Below, piece after piece: positions 8,688-19,210 of a DNA stretch of 64,000 bases (the stretch's first letter is position 1; each line of letters opens with the position of its first letter). Source of the DNA: Letharia columbiana (Eukaryota > Ascomycota > Lecanoromycetes > Lecanorales > Parmeliaceae); NCBI RefSeq assembly GCF_014066305.1, contig NW_023501151.1, positions 62,001-126,000 on the forward strand, given 5' to 3'. The notes beneath the pieces were generated by a model that worked only from the letters and a program-made list of their open reading frames with translations, was not told the origin of the DNA and searched no databases. The translations under genes were made by a program, and so were the position numbers.

Positions 8688-10408
8688 TTCTCGGTGTTAT
8701 TGTTAGTGTTGCTTACTCGCTCCGCCCAGTCCATAGAGTCCGCATCCCCTTCCTGAGTGTTCTCCTTTTCTTGGTCGTCGATGGACCGGATATGTCTCTT
8801 TTTGTTCCCATTGACGGGGACCGCAATTCTCTCATTGCCACTCTTTTGACTTAGGGGCTGTCTGTCGTCCTCGGGGTTGTTAATTTCCCCTGCCGCTATA
8901 CCGTCCTCATATCGTTTGGCTTCGTCTACTGCTTTGGAGGGCGATCTGTTTCTAGGCGAGGCCCTTGTTGGTGATGTGGAAGCATACCTCCTTCCACTCG
9001 GCTGGAGATTCGGTGTAGTAGTTCTTTCGAGGTCCGGCCCTCTGATTCCTCCCCTGCTGACTATCCTACCTCTGCCTGCTGGCCCACCGCGCGTGGATGC
9101 CAGCCTCGGGAAAAATTCCTCATTTCGCCCACGATTGGACGCATTCTGAAAGTAGTTGCTTGATTGATCGCTTGTTTGGTAGCTAGCCGGTGCCTCCTTC
9201 GTTGTCACGAATCGTGAAGGAGTCCATTGTCTCGCCATTCTCATTCTCGCTATCTCCCTCTTCTTTGCTGTACATACCTTGTTCCAAGCCTCATGTGGTC
9301 CCTCGCAAACCGGGCATTTGCGAGTGTCGGCCGTGCATTCTTTATGATGATGCTCCCCTGAGCATTTCCCGCACACTGAGTGATCCTTTTTAGGGCATGC
9401 AGTCGACAGGTGACCGTATTTCCAGCATACGAAGCATTGCTTCGATCTACACTGCTTGTTGTAGACGCAACAGCCATGTAGTTCCGAACCGATAACTAGG
9501 CCTTCTTCCAGTGCTCTATTTCCTTCCTCTGGGGATGCTAATTCGATGATCAATGAACCCTTGTCATAACCCTCTTTATTCGCGCCGAACCAGCCCAGCC
9601 ACACTATGTCGAGGCTCAGCGTGTTGGCGTTCTCGTTCTGAACCCTTTTGATTGCCGTGGCCATGTCTTTGGTGTCGAATGTATTGATCCTCACTCCATG
9701 GAGTAGGAGGCCATACGTTTTGGTGATCACTCTCGCGCTGCCACTTATCTTCAGAGTCCAATCCTTGCTTTTTCTCAGTCTGTTCGCCTCCTCCTCATTT
9801 GCAGCCATGATGCATATATCGCCACTCGCTAGCCTCCTGGCCGTCCTGACAGGTTTCCTTGTGGTGTCCGTGCTCTTTATATATCCATTGACCATCGTGG
9901 TCATCTCGCTCGGTGTCTTCCCCTCCAATGCTTTGCTTGCTGTCTCGTCTTGTAGCTTTACAATGATCTCGTTTAGCTTGTTATATGGTGCTTGGCCTTG
10001 TTTCGGCATTGCTGGTGGTACAATGGGGATTCCTCCGGTGGTGGAGGAGGATGTCGAGGACCGGCCCAGTACGCTGGCGTAGCTGGCCGTCGATGTATTG
10101 CTTCCCAGGCTAGCTGCCTGGTGCTTGATATGCGTAATCTTTTCCTCCATATTGCTGTCTCGGTTGCTTGAGTCAATGGCTAGTTTGCGTACTTCGTCCA
10201 AGACTGTCTGGATTTTGGGTTCATCGTTCGCCCTTTCTGCAAATGCTACCGCCGCCCTGAGGGCAGCAGCTACTTCGTCCATTGGTGGTTTCTGGCCTTC
10301 GTCTATCATTTTCAGCATGGTGTTCATCGACAACTTCAGCATGAATGCGTGCTCCTTGAAATCGTGGCTGCCATGGTCCCATTGGGGCCAGCTGGCCTTA
10401 TTCGGCAT
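8681..10408 (-). CDS. LINE ORF1: zinc-knuckle RNA-binding protein
   Basis: 575 residues from the ATG at 10408; the frame is also open a little upstream but only with a TTG. The N-terminal half is helical, followed by a Ser/Thr-rich linker. Three zinc knuckles follow: CFVCWKYGHLSTAC (325-338), a CxxC...H...C at 346-358 and another at 365-379. The C-terminal third is basic and Arg/Gly/Ser-rich. This is the usual ORF1 of Tad1/I-like LINEs, which coats the RNA in the retrotransposition particle. The stop codon overlaps the ORF2 start. Confidence 0.92.
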   Translation of the reverse strand: MPNKASWPQWDHGSHDFKEHAFMLKLSMNTMLKMIDEGQKPPMDEVAAALRAAVAFAERANDEPKIQTVLDEVRKLAIDSSNRDSNMEEKITHIKHQAASLGSNTSTASYASVLGRSSTSSSTTGGIPIVPPAMPKQGQAPYNKLNEIIVKLQDETASKALEGKTPSEMTTMVNGYIKSTDTTRKPVRTARRLASGDICIMAANEEEANRLRKSKDWTLKISGSARVITKTYGLLLHGVRINTFDTKDMATAIKRVQNENANTLSLDIVWLGWFGANKEGYDKGSLIIELASPEEGNRALEEGLVIGSELHGCCVYNKQCRSKQCFVCWKYGHLSTACPKKDHSVCGKCSGEHHHKECTADTRKCPVCEGPHEAWNKVCTAKKREIARMRMARQWTPSRFVTTKEAPASYQTSDQSSNYFQNASNRGRNEEFFPRLASTRGGPAGRGRIVSRGGIRGPDLERTTTPNLQPSGRRYASTSPTRASPRNRSPSKAVDEAKRYEDGIAAGEINNPEDDRQPLSQKSGNERIAVPVNGNKKRHIRSIDDQEKENTQEGDADSMDWAERVSNTNNNTEKW

Positions 10409-10534
10409 GGTTACAGGGGTATGGGCGTCCCCTGAAGCCAATTGAAGAGGTACTGGCCTTACTGAGTGCTTTGAATACGTGTATCTACTTTCTATAGCTC
10501 AATAATATAGCATGAGCGTTGTGCGAAAGTTTTT

Positions 10535-10547
10535 AACACTCTCACAT
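10535..10547. repeat. LINE target-site duplication, right copy
   Basis: AACACTCTCACAT, exact copy of 4536-4548, next to the 5' end of the LINE. Confidence 0.9.
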
Positions 10548-11131
10548 GCATTAGCGAACTTTGGTATATACGGCTAATGTTACGGCTTAGCAATGGTTAC
10601 ATGCGACGCAGGCCCTTATTCTACTACTATTGCACTACCTCCGACCCATTCATGACGTACCCTAAGCAATCACGTCGTCGCTCTGAAGGATCACTTCAAA
10701 ATCAATGAAGTGGGAGGAATTCATCTGAACTTGAAGTCTCTTACAATCGGATGAACAGGGCTGGCGCAACCCCTCACCAAAATAAGGTGGGGCCGAAAGC
10801 TTAACGTGTAGATCGTGCGCGGGAGGCTTTTTTAGTTTGACGGGGGACTGTCGGAGGGGGACTATTACGTAGGACATCGATGGACCTAACCTTGACAGAA
10901 TTAGGCAAGAGCAGCGCTTTGATTCGTTCATGAAACTCGCCATTCCATCATTTCCTCACGCCATACCGAAACGCTTCAGACCTCTCGGAGTTGTCGTTCT
11001 CGCCTTTTCCACTCCTAGGAGCACCTAAACTGAGTGTCCTTCGCAAAGTCTGCACTGCCAGTATAGCTGACGAGGCCTGTCTTTGCTGCAAGTAAAAGCC
11101 ACTTTTGCTACGTGCCAGTAGTGCCAACGAA
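10548..11131. other. GC-normal DNA upstream of the protease gene
   Basis: Non-repetitive, GC-normal sequence with no RIP look. No promoter motif could be singled out. A 93-codon minus-strand frame at 10662-10943 has an ATG but no recognisable domain and was not called. An in-frame stop at 11093-11095 limits upstream extension of the protease gene unless another exon exists. Confidence 0.6.
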
Positions 11132-13854
11132 ATGTCATTGCCCATTCCCTTGGCAGATGCTTCATACGTTGCGGAAACAAGAGGGCAGTGCGATAAGCTT
11201 CAACCCAAGGAGAAGCTAGCGCTTGTCGAAAAGGAAATACGAGTCACCTGTGAGAATCTAGAGCATCACTATCTCCGTCTTGATGCACTCATCGATATGG
11301 TCACCTCGAATAAGCTCTACACCGTGCAACACCTCAGCCATCGAGCATGGCTTAAGAGCCTGGGCCCTGACACAACTGCTGCCGTTGACCAATCGCGAGC
11401 CCATAAAGGAAAATGCATGGACCTTTCGAGTAAGATCCACCAAGCATGGGGAGTATGGCCATGGGAACTGGTCCAGGACCAACATCAACCACACTGCTGG
11501 TCTAAGGGAATTCTCGATGGAATCCTTCGTCTAGCCAAAACGGGCTGCGAGCAGACCAAGGCTACGGATCTTTTAGCTCAAGCGCGAATTGATCGAGCCT
11601 GCCGCGACTATAGTGATCGTCGCTTGGGTACAACCAGGGAGGACGTCCTTACGAAATCAGATGTTACCAATGCCCTGGAGAAGTACACCGAGTCAAGTGC
11701 TGAATGCGAGTTCTCGACGTGTAATAGCTCTTGCGCTCGGCTTTTGAGTTCTGCGCTAACGCTTTATTAGCTACTAAGAAGCGTAAGGGGCCTCAGGGTG
11801 GTGCACCTAGAAGGGTGAAGCCAAAACTAGCAATGCCTTTGACAGTATCCCCGAACAGGAGTCCTGAACTTGGACGTGGACTTGGTAACAACTATCCAGA
11901 CGATACAATCCGCTCTCCATCCGCCCTAGCACTTAGTCAAGTGTCTGATTTAACACAACATGGGACGGACGTCCTCTCGACTCGCACATCTAACAACCAA
12001 TCACCAGGTCAATTGGACACGTCATTTTATCTTAAAGCAGACTTCGAGCATAGGATTCATGATGACTTCGACAACCGTACCCAAACTCACGAAGAGGAAT
12101 CTCCTGAATCTGTAGATACCCACAAGAGAATGGCACCCGATAGTGATCTTCTAGGCGCTGTTGCCACACTCAGTGGTCGCCAATGGGTGTCGTGTCGGCC
12201 CGAGTTCTCTCATACATCACCTGAGCAGCTCATGGACACAAAAGATACTGAATCTCTGTCGCCAAAGACGCTTCAGCAGCTGCGTTCAGGGAATGGTCCT
12301 CCGCATCAGCAGCAACCTCAGTCAAAGTCATCCAAGGAAAATGTTACCGTATCGAGGGAGATGCGCTCTAATACTCCAAAAGTTGTGTTGCCGCGTCCGC
12401 CAAAATCCGCGAACACTGCCTGTGCTTCAACACCTGCCGTCTCAGAATCTGCCTCTTCGTCATCCCTGCCTCCGCTAGATCTTATATCTAATTCTCAAGA
12501 CATGGCTACTATGAAAGAGCCTCTCGACCTACTAACGGACGACCTACCCTCTCGCGCCCGGCTCGACGGAATCACAGATTCGGGGCCCAACAGTGACCAA
12601 GAAGCCGTGTTCCAAGGAGATGAGGCGCATGAGTCAGTGAATCAGACACAGGCCGCCCTAGAGACCCTTGGAGACAAACAATGGGTCGGCAGCATCGCCC
12701 TATGGACGCTACTCGAGGCGGGTTGTCCGTCCGGGGTCCGCTTGGTTGACTGCAGCTACATTACCATTGAAAAGCCCAAGGAAATGTTGACTAAGCGCAG
12801 ACTACGGCTTCGCGGGGAGCGCATCTTGCTCTGCCCCCTGAACCACTACAATAAGCATTGGACACTCGCCATTCTGGACACTGAGGCTGCTATCGTTGAT
12901 CACTACGATCCACTTTCTCCGGGTGTCTACAACCGCTTAGAGGCACTGGAGAACTTCATCACATCTCTGGCAGAGAAGGAAGAAACCAGCGGATTCAAAG
13001 ATCTTTCGGAATGGGAGTTCCGCGGCATGCCGTGTCCAGAACAGTCCAATGGATATGACTGTGGGGTCTACACTGTCGTGTTCGCTTATTGTAGGGTACT
13101 CAACCTGCCGATTCCTGTTTCCCTTGATCTTGTGTTGTGGAGGAAAGCCTTGAGCTGTTCACTGGACGACGATGGAAAGTTATCGAATCAAATTGACATC
13201 GAGGCTCAGATGGAAGATCGAGACACGAAAGTACCAGCAAATTCTCAAAAAGCTTGCAGAAGCCGTCTGTATCTCCAAAGTCCAGGCCCACAAGGAGTGG
13301 ACATCTTTACAGACGAAATGCGAGATGAAGAGTCTTTTTTTGCAGATACAGAAGAACTGATTCGTTCTCAGCGTAAGCAACAGCTTGCCGCAGAGAGGAG
13401 CGCATCAGTCGCGCAGGAGACCGCAGCCATGGTGGCCGCCCTGCTGTCGCAAAGTCGCGAAATGATCTCACAAGCGCAGGCGGACCAAGATCTCCTACAG
13501 ACACGCCTCGATGCACATAGGAGGATCTTAGACGACTATAGCAAACTGGACTTTACTATACAAAGCGCCATCGACAGTCTCCCTACTATAGTAAGCTGCC
13601 TCGAGAGGGATTATCAGCGTTTTGCCGGCAAGGTCGCCAAACATAAGCATTTCGTCGCGAGGTGGGAGCGCACAAAGACGTTTTGCGATAAAGAGCAAGC
13701 CCGTAGAAGGGAGCAGGAGGCTTTGAAAAGTGCCGCGATAAAGGATACGGCTGGTAAGATTCGAGCCTTCTGCATACAGAAAGAGAATATCATCAGGAGA
13801 TTCCGAGCGTTATCGGCAGAGCTAGGAGACAGTGATGACATTACATACGACTGA
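11132..13854 (+). CDS. Ulp1-type (C48) cysteine protease, two exons
   Basis: Exon 1 is 11132-11720 and exon 2 is 11771-13854; the join keeps frame and gives 890 residues. The N-terminal 196 residues are helical and unrecognised. The splice junction creates a basic stretch (KKRK ... RRVKPK) that looks like a bipartite nuclear signal, followed by a long disordered Ser/Pro/Thr region. The catalytic domain lies near 500-680: His559 in NKHWTLAILD, Asp576 in DHYDPL, Gln621 and Cys627 in PEQSNGYDCGVY. The order His-Asp-Gln-Cys is that of SUMO/NEDD8-type deconjugating proteases. About 160 residues of coiled coil follow, rich in Lys, Gln and Glu. Substrate is unknown. Fungal genomes carry expanded Ulp1-like families, some linked to transposons, so a role other than housekeeping deSUMOylation is possible. 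Confidence 0.85.
11721..11770 (+). other. 50-nt spliceosomal intron
   Basis: Starts GTAATA, contains the branch motif GCTAAC at 11755-11760 and ends TTATTAG. It carries the stop codon that would end exon 1. Removing it joins a phase-1 exon end to the long downstream frame exactly. Length and signals are typical of Pezizomycotina. Confidence 0.85.
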
Positions 13855-14400
13855 CGGAGCTAAAGAGCCCATAGAGTCTACTTGTGTTTATCTACCCTAT
13901 AGCTCAAGCTTTCACTCAACTTGTAAAGTAAAATATTGAAGTACGCCATAGATTCATACGGAGCTACGTCGCCAGCAAAGTGATGGAAGAACTCGGAAAG
14001 AAGCTCTGTAATCCCTGGTGACTTGTTGCATAACCATCAGGGACACCATTCCTCATACCGCTTAGAAATTAACTCCTTTCCATAAAGCAGATGGGTAAAT
14101 GGAAAGTGATTCACAAAGCCTGTGAAATGAGTGGCAGTCTCCGATCGAGATAGGCTATTGCGCCTTGATACGACCCCGCGGCTCTCGGAGAGATCCTTCA
14201 CCCTACATCTATCTCAAGCTTTGCCTCCTCCTGTAAAGTAAGTCCCTTATTCATTCATGAAGCCTGGTGATGCTCCAACGTCCTTCCTTACGACCGCTTC
14301 AGAATCCCTTTGCGTTTTCAACTCCTACTCTAGTATTATATTCATTCATAATCGATAGCTTTACAATTAAGACACGGTAACCAAAAAGGAGTTACTCCTC
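13855..14400. other. GC-normal DNA after the protease gene
   Basis: No gene recognised. Two short similar segments, CTCAAGCTTTCACTCAACTT with GTAAAGTAA near 13902-13931 and a related one near 14213-14242, are the only structure seen. Base composition changes abruptly to AT-rich at about 14400. Confidence 0.5.
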
Positions 14401-14645
14401 TAGCGACGTTATATTAATATTAATATTATCTCTTATTTAATAAGTAAATTTAATAATTAATTAATTATTCTTTAATAAGTATTAGTCTTTAATAGTCGAA
14501 TCTAAATTTTTCTAGAAAATCTTTTTCTATATTATTGACAGTCGCTTATGTTATTAAGAAGTATCTTTCTTTAAAATAATTATTTCTTTATTCTAAGAAT
14601 CTCTCTTCTTTTTAAAAATTCGTCAACTTTTTTAATAATTATTAG

Positions 14646-14806
14646 GTCAGTATAGAGGCATATTATATAGGTGAGGTAGAATAGAATAATAAGGCTATCG
14701 AACTATATAGGTGGGAAGAAGATATAATATAGTAGAAGATGTCTCCGTCAAGGCCCGCTAGTTATAGGGCTAAGTGTATATTAAGAATACGCTCGTAATA
14801 ATAATA
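14646..14806 (+). repeat. RIP-mutated LTR-C copy
   Basis: Aligns along its length with the less mutated copies at 17027, 17523 and 19821. Shared landmarks include GGCTATCGAACTAT and the end ACGCTCGTAA. Differences are mostly C-to-T and G-to-A. Confidence 0.75.
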
Positions 14807-15172
14807 ATCTCGCTATTATCTTTAAAACTTATTTAAAGAATCTTAATTCTATTTAAGAGTTTTTTTCGAACTTGTAAAATTAATAATTTCGCTATATCTT
14901 ATATTTTAGAAAGCTTAAGTAACATTATACTTTTCTTCGAGAATTCTTTAATTTCTTAATATTCTTTTAATTTCTTTTTATTATCTTTATTAATAAATTT
15001 CGATAATTAATAATATTATAATATTTAAGCTAGCTTTTCAATTGATTAAAGATCTTCTTAATATTAATTACTATATCTAAAAACTTCCTTTAATTATAAG
15101 ATAAAATTATTAATATTAGATTTTCGATTTAATTAGTTATACTATTAACTTTTTTATAAATAATTATTTATA

Positions 15173-15801
15173 AATAAATAAAGGCCTATAAATTAAATTT
15201 ATAATCGTTTTTTTAAATTAGAGCTATCGAGTAAATTTTTAATAAGCGATCTTTAATAAGCGATCTTTAATAAGCGATATTTGAATTTCTTATCTTTGAA
15301 GAACTATGAGATTAAATTTTAAGATTCTTTTTTTTATCTAAAAGCTTACATTACGTTCTATAATTTAAAAGAAAAGTTTCGAAATTTAAATAGAAAATAA
15401 AAATGTTATTCTAAAATTAAATAAGTGTAGCGTATATTCTATACGATTAATATGTATCTTTTTTTTAATTAGAGCTAGAAAACTTTAATAAATAATATTT
15501 AAGATCCTTATCGTCTAATAATTATAAGATTAAATTTTAAAATTTTTACGTTCTTAAAAAGCGCAATATTTACTCTATAATTTAAAAAAAAAAAAAAAAA
15601 TTTAATAGAAAATAGTAAAGTTATTAAAGGGTTAGAAGTATAGTAAGAGATTTTAATAGTTATAAACGCTAATTTATTTACCCGCGATAATTTAGTCGAT
15701 CTAGTTAAAAGACGTAATAACTTCGAATTTATAATTAGCTATATATATAAATTTAAGATTTTTAAATTTAGCTCTATCTTATTCTATTATATATATTAAT
15801 A
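15173..15801 (+). repeat. Repeat R copy (RIP-mutated)
   Basis: Starts AAAGGCCTATAAATTAAATT and ends in the CTATCTTATTCTATTATATA block shared by other R copies. The core has three successive AAGCGATCTTTAAT-like units. Confidence 0.7.
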
Positions 15802-16767
15802 ATATTAAAGCTAATTATTAAACTATTAAAATATATAAGATTATAATTAATAATATCTTTTATCTTTTTATATAACTAATTTATATATCTATTTACTTTT
15901 CGTAAAGCTATTAAGACTTTTAACGATAGAATTTATAATCTTTAAGTTAATTTTAAATATATAGATTATCTTAGAAATTAAGAAACATCTTTTATAAAAA
16001 TAACTTCGTATATCTTTTAAACTACTATACTCCTAGAATTAATAACTTTAAATTCTTTAAAAAGTATTAATTTTACTATATAAGTAATTTTTATTAATTA
16101 AAGCTATATACTCTTATCTAATTAATTTAATAAATATTATAAATTTAAATAATTCTTAGATTTAAATAGTTATTACTATTACTCTTATTATAATATTTAT
16201 TTAATATATATATATATATAATAATCTATCTTAATAAGAATTTTCTAATTTATTTAAAGATTAAGATCTTATTAATAATAATAAAATTAATAATAATTAA
16301 TATTAATAATATTAATATTAATAATATTAATATTAATAAAATTAATAATAAGAATAATAAATTATTAAGAATTAATACTATTAAATGTTTAAATTCTTTT
16401 TATATAATTTATACTAAATTCTTAATACTTAATAATAATTAATATATATTCTTTATTATAATATTTATATCTTTATTAATTATTATAAGAATCTTATTAT
16501 TTTAAAAGATAAATATAAAATTTAAAAAGCTCTATCGATATCTCTACGTAATATTAATCTTATTTAATACTATATAAAATTTATTAAAGCTAAAAAAGCG
16601 TAATTTTAAATATACTATCTAAATTCTTTAATTAATAAATAAGATAAAACTTTTATCGAAAAGTTTAAAGAAAGAATATTAATAATATCTTAATATTTAT
16701 AAAGAGAGTATTATACTATAAATAATACTCGCTAAAAGAATATTTTAAAAAATTTCATTTAGAGTAT

Positions 16768-17026
16768 ATTAATATATATAAAAGAATAAGATAAAGCTAA
16801 GTTAAAAAATCTTAAATCTATATATATAGTTAGTTATAATTATTATACTCTTTAATTAAATCGATTAAATTAATTAATTAACTCTCTCGAGCTTTTTAAT
16901 TTTAAAATTATATATAGAAGTTTATATTCTAAGATAATTAGCTTAGAATAAATACTATTAATATATATAATAGAATAAGATAGAGCTAAGCTATAAAGTT
17001 CTTAAATTTATATATATAGTTAATCT
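16768..17026 (-). repeat. Two inverted fragments of repeat R
   Basis: ATAGAATAAGATAGAGCTAAG-type ends occur twice, near 16770 and 16967, each reading inward as the reverse complement of the 3' end of R. Confidence 0.6.
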
Positions 17027-17191
17027 TATTAGAATCAGTATAGGTGCGATATTAGTATGGGTGGGGTAGAACGAGGATAATAAGGCTATCGAACTATGTA
17101 GGTGGGAAGGAGGCATGATATAGTAGGAGATGCCTCCGCCAAGCCACTAGGCCATAGGGCTGAGTGGTGTGTCAAGGGTACGCTCGTAACA
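17027..17191 (+). repeat. LTR-C, left copy
   Basis: 165 bp, very similar to 17523-17688 and 19821-19985, ending CGCTCGTAACA. Confidence 0.75.
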
Positions 17192-17522
17192 CGGTCGTAC
17201 ATTTGCTGCCATTGTAGCAGGCTCACTGTCAGTGTGGGGTTTGTGACGATTTCTTTCTATTATCAATTCGCTAGTCGTACGAATAGTCCCTGTGCCTTAT
17301 TTATCCCTCGCCCACTGTTCTGGCGAGGCCGTTCCGCTGTCCCGTTAGGCTCTTTGGAATCGAGTTACCCGTCTGGTGGGCTTCCCCAGAGATACGATGG
17401 CTCAACTTGGTATCTTGCCAAAGCCCCTGCCAGCGCATTTCTTTGAATTCGTCCGCTAATTCGAATGGAGTGTGTCCGATTGCATTTCTCTTCGCCGGGT
17501 ATACGAAGGAGCCTTATTATAA
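17192..17522 (+). other. Interior between LTR-C copies
   Basis: 331 bp, GC-normal, no ORF of note. Its last 100 bases (GAATTCGTCCGCTAATTCGA; GGTATACGAAGGAGCC) recur RIP-mutated at about 28230-28371 before another LTR-C and partly at 19757-19820, so they belong to the element's interior. Confidence 0.6.
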
Positions 17523-17688
17523 TGTCAGGACTAGTATAGGTGCGATACCAGTATAGGTGAGGTAGAACGAGGATAATAAGGCTACCGAACTATGTATGTA
17601 GGAAGGAGGCATGATATAGTAGGAGATGCCTCCGCCAAGGCCCGCTAGCCATAGGGCTGAGTGGTGTGTCAAGGGTACGCTCGTAACA
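17523..17688 (+). repeat. LTR-C, right copy
   Basis: 166 bp, TGTCAGGACTAG...GCTCGTAACA, with TG/CA ends. Confidence 0.75.
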
Positions 17689-17911
17689 CTACTCCCCCCT
17701 CTCAAAGAGCCATGGCCCCCATGGCTGGTAGACCGGAGATGCACGCCCATTGCTTGCCCTGTGTCTTTAAACATCCATAGTCCGTGTAGGCCTCGACCGG
17801 AGAGGATTTAGCAGTCGAACATCGGATGGTCTCAATTCGTTCAAAAACACCATGTCCGAGGTTTTGCCGGATCGTATACTAGTCTTAACTGTGCCATCCA
17901 TACCTGCATTA

Positions 17912-18346
17912 GATAGGGCTTGCAAAGATTCTGAAGACCATATTTTGCCTACATGCGGCTAGATTTCGAGTCCACCCTACCGCTATTAAGTAACTATTAG
18001 GCCTCATACTATTTGCTTGGCTGCAGCTTCATGTGCGTTCTGAAGTCTTCAGAACACACATGAAGACTTCAAAGAAGCTAATTGACCAATAGCAGCCCCT
18101 GTAGAAAGACTAGCGTCGTTGCAATGCTGAGAGTAGACCTTTACTAAAAAACGTCAAAATAATCAAAGAAGTCAAAGTAGTCGTGATCCACGTACCACCC
18201 TTACAGCTATGTAATCTTCTCCTTACACCCTCTCGTCGCCCGCGGAGTCACGTGGTTTATGGGGCTAACTCAGAAAGGCTAGTGTCGATCTTAATAATCT
18301 TTATTTTCTATTCAAATTTGTCTTCAGAATCTTTGCAAGCCCTATC
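17912..18346. mobile_element. MITE-1 with 27-bp terminal inverted repeats
   Basis: GATAGGGCTTGCAAAGATTC plus CTGAAGAC at 17912-17938 is the exact reverse complement of 18320-18346. TA dinucleotides flank both ends (17910-17911 and 18347-18348), as expected for Tc1/mariner-type transposition. Total 435 bp with no transposase. The interior contains a near-perfect palindrome at 18027-18065. Confidence 0.85.
18027..18065. repeat. 39-nt palindrome inside MITE-1
   Basis: CTTCATGTGCGTTCTGAAG, one spacer base, then its reverse complement with a single G-to-A mismatch. It could form a long hairpin. Confidence 0.85.
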
Positions 18347-18376
18347 TATTGTCCTTCAGAGATCCTGGAGATATTA

Positions 18377-18913
18377 GGGGGTTTCAGACTAGGAGTTTTT
18401 AAGCTGTGTATACACTGTCTTAACTGTCTTACGCTAAGAATTTACTTTCGGGTCTTCGGATCGTAATTTCCGGGATTTTAGTGTCTCTCAGAATAATGAT
18501 ATATCTTAGTCTGCTAAGACACACTAACACACACACCAAAACTTTTAATTCCTTATAAATAAATAAATAATAATAATTAGAAAAAAATATATATATAAGA
18601 GTTATAAAGAATCATATAAAGAATAAATTTCATATATAAGATTTTTTAATTCAATAAATACGTATAAAGTTATTATATATATTCGTAGATTTCGTTATTA
18701 GCGTAATCCGACTTTAGTGTGTCTTGACTGAATTGCTAATGCAAGCCCTCGAGTGTGTCTGAGCGTGCTAAAAGCTGAATTAGCTGTCTGAGCGTGCTTA
18801 CGCTAAATATTGAATAACACTAACGGCGATCTAGAGGCCCGAAAGTATCTTCTTAGCGTAAGACAGTTAAGACAGTGTATGTAGAACTTGAAAACTCCTA
18901 GTCTGAAAGTCCC
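18377..18913. mobile_element. MITE-2 with ~77-bp terminal inverted repeats
   Basis: Left arm 18377 to about 18453 and right arm about 18837-18913 are inverted copies sharing TTTCAGACTAGGAGTTTT and ACACTGTCTTAACTGTCTTA. TA flanks both ends (18375-18376, 18914-18915). Total 537 bp, AT-rich centre, no transposase ORF. It starts only 28 bp after MITE-1, and the terminal sequences differ, so it is a different family. Confidence 0.85.
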
Positions 18914-19005
18914 TATTGACCATATCTCACCTGCGTGCCAGTAAGATTCTCCGAGTTCTTCTCTAATCCAGCCTTCTTGTTATAGTCCTTCACTTTTTTA
19001 CCTTC

Positions 19006-19210
19006 AACACCTACTGGCAGCCTAGCCTAGAAGCTTCACTGTAGATTTGCCCTGCGTCTCCCATGCTCTTGCCATCAAGTCCATCGGTAGAATTGAAGAA
19101 AATCCAACGCATGCATGTGTCATCCTCCAACACCTGTTGGCAGCCTGGCCTGGGAGCTTCACTGTAGATTTGCCCTGTGTCTCCCATGCTCTTGCCATCA
19201 AAAATCCATT
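19006..19210. repeat. Direct duplication, period about 122 bp
   Basis: CAACACCTACTGGCAGCC at 19006 recurs as CAACACCTGTTGGCAGCC at 19128. Both are followed by GCTTCACTGTAGATTTGCCC and CTCCCATGCTCTTGCCATCA. The overlapping frames look like repeat artefacts rather than a gene. Confidence 0.8.

Larger units (their letters stand above)
4549..10534 (-). mobile_element. Full-length Tad1-like LINE retrotransposon
   Basis: A 5986-bp non-LTR element on the minus strand, flanked by exact 13-bp duplications. It has a 126-bp 5' leader, ORF1 (zinc-knuckle protein), ORF2 (endonuclease-RT-RNase H) overlapping ORF1 by a few bases, about 176 bp of 3' UTR and a short tetranucleotide tail instead of poly(A). 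Domain order and the RNase H place it near the fungal Tad1/I-type LINEs. Both ORFs are open and no RIP-type stops are seen, so the insertion looks young and possibly competent. Confidence 0.92.
14401..17026. repeat. RIP-degraded AT-rich block
   Basis: TpA-saturated, ORF-free DNA. Recognisable parts are a mutated LTR-C (14646-14806), a repeat R copy (15173-15801) and two inverted R end fragments (16768-17026). The remainder could not be assigned. Confidence 0.75.
17027..17688 (+). mobile_element. Short LTR pair (LTR-C) with a tiny interior
   Basis: Two direct LTR-C copies (17027-17191 and 17523-17688, about 165 bp each) enclose only 331 bp with no coding capacity. Ends are TGTCAGGA...CGTAACA in the unmutated copy. 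The left LTR carries RIP-type changes at its first bases (TATTAGAATC). No 5-bp target duplication is evident, so this may be a TRIM-like element or two neighbouring solo LTRs with leftover interior. Confidence 0.6.

Noticed and set aside
4725..10408. Long plus-strand ORFs antisense to the LINE
   Set aside because: They are shadows of the two LINE ORFs, with no domains of their own.
10662..10943. 93-codon minus-strand ORF divergent to the protease gene
   Set aside because: Has an ATG but no domain, no codon or conservation evidence, and a length expected by chance in GC-normal DNA.
17102..17446. 114-codon ORF across LTR-C and its interior
   Set aside because: It spans LTR and non-coding interior and is not open in the other LTR-C copies.
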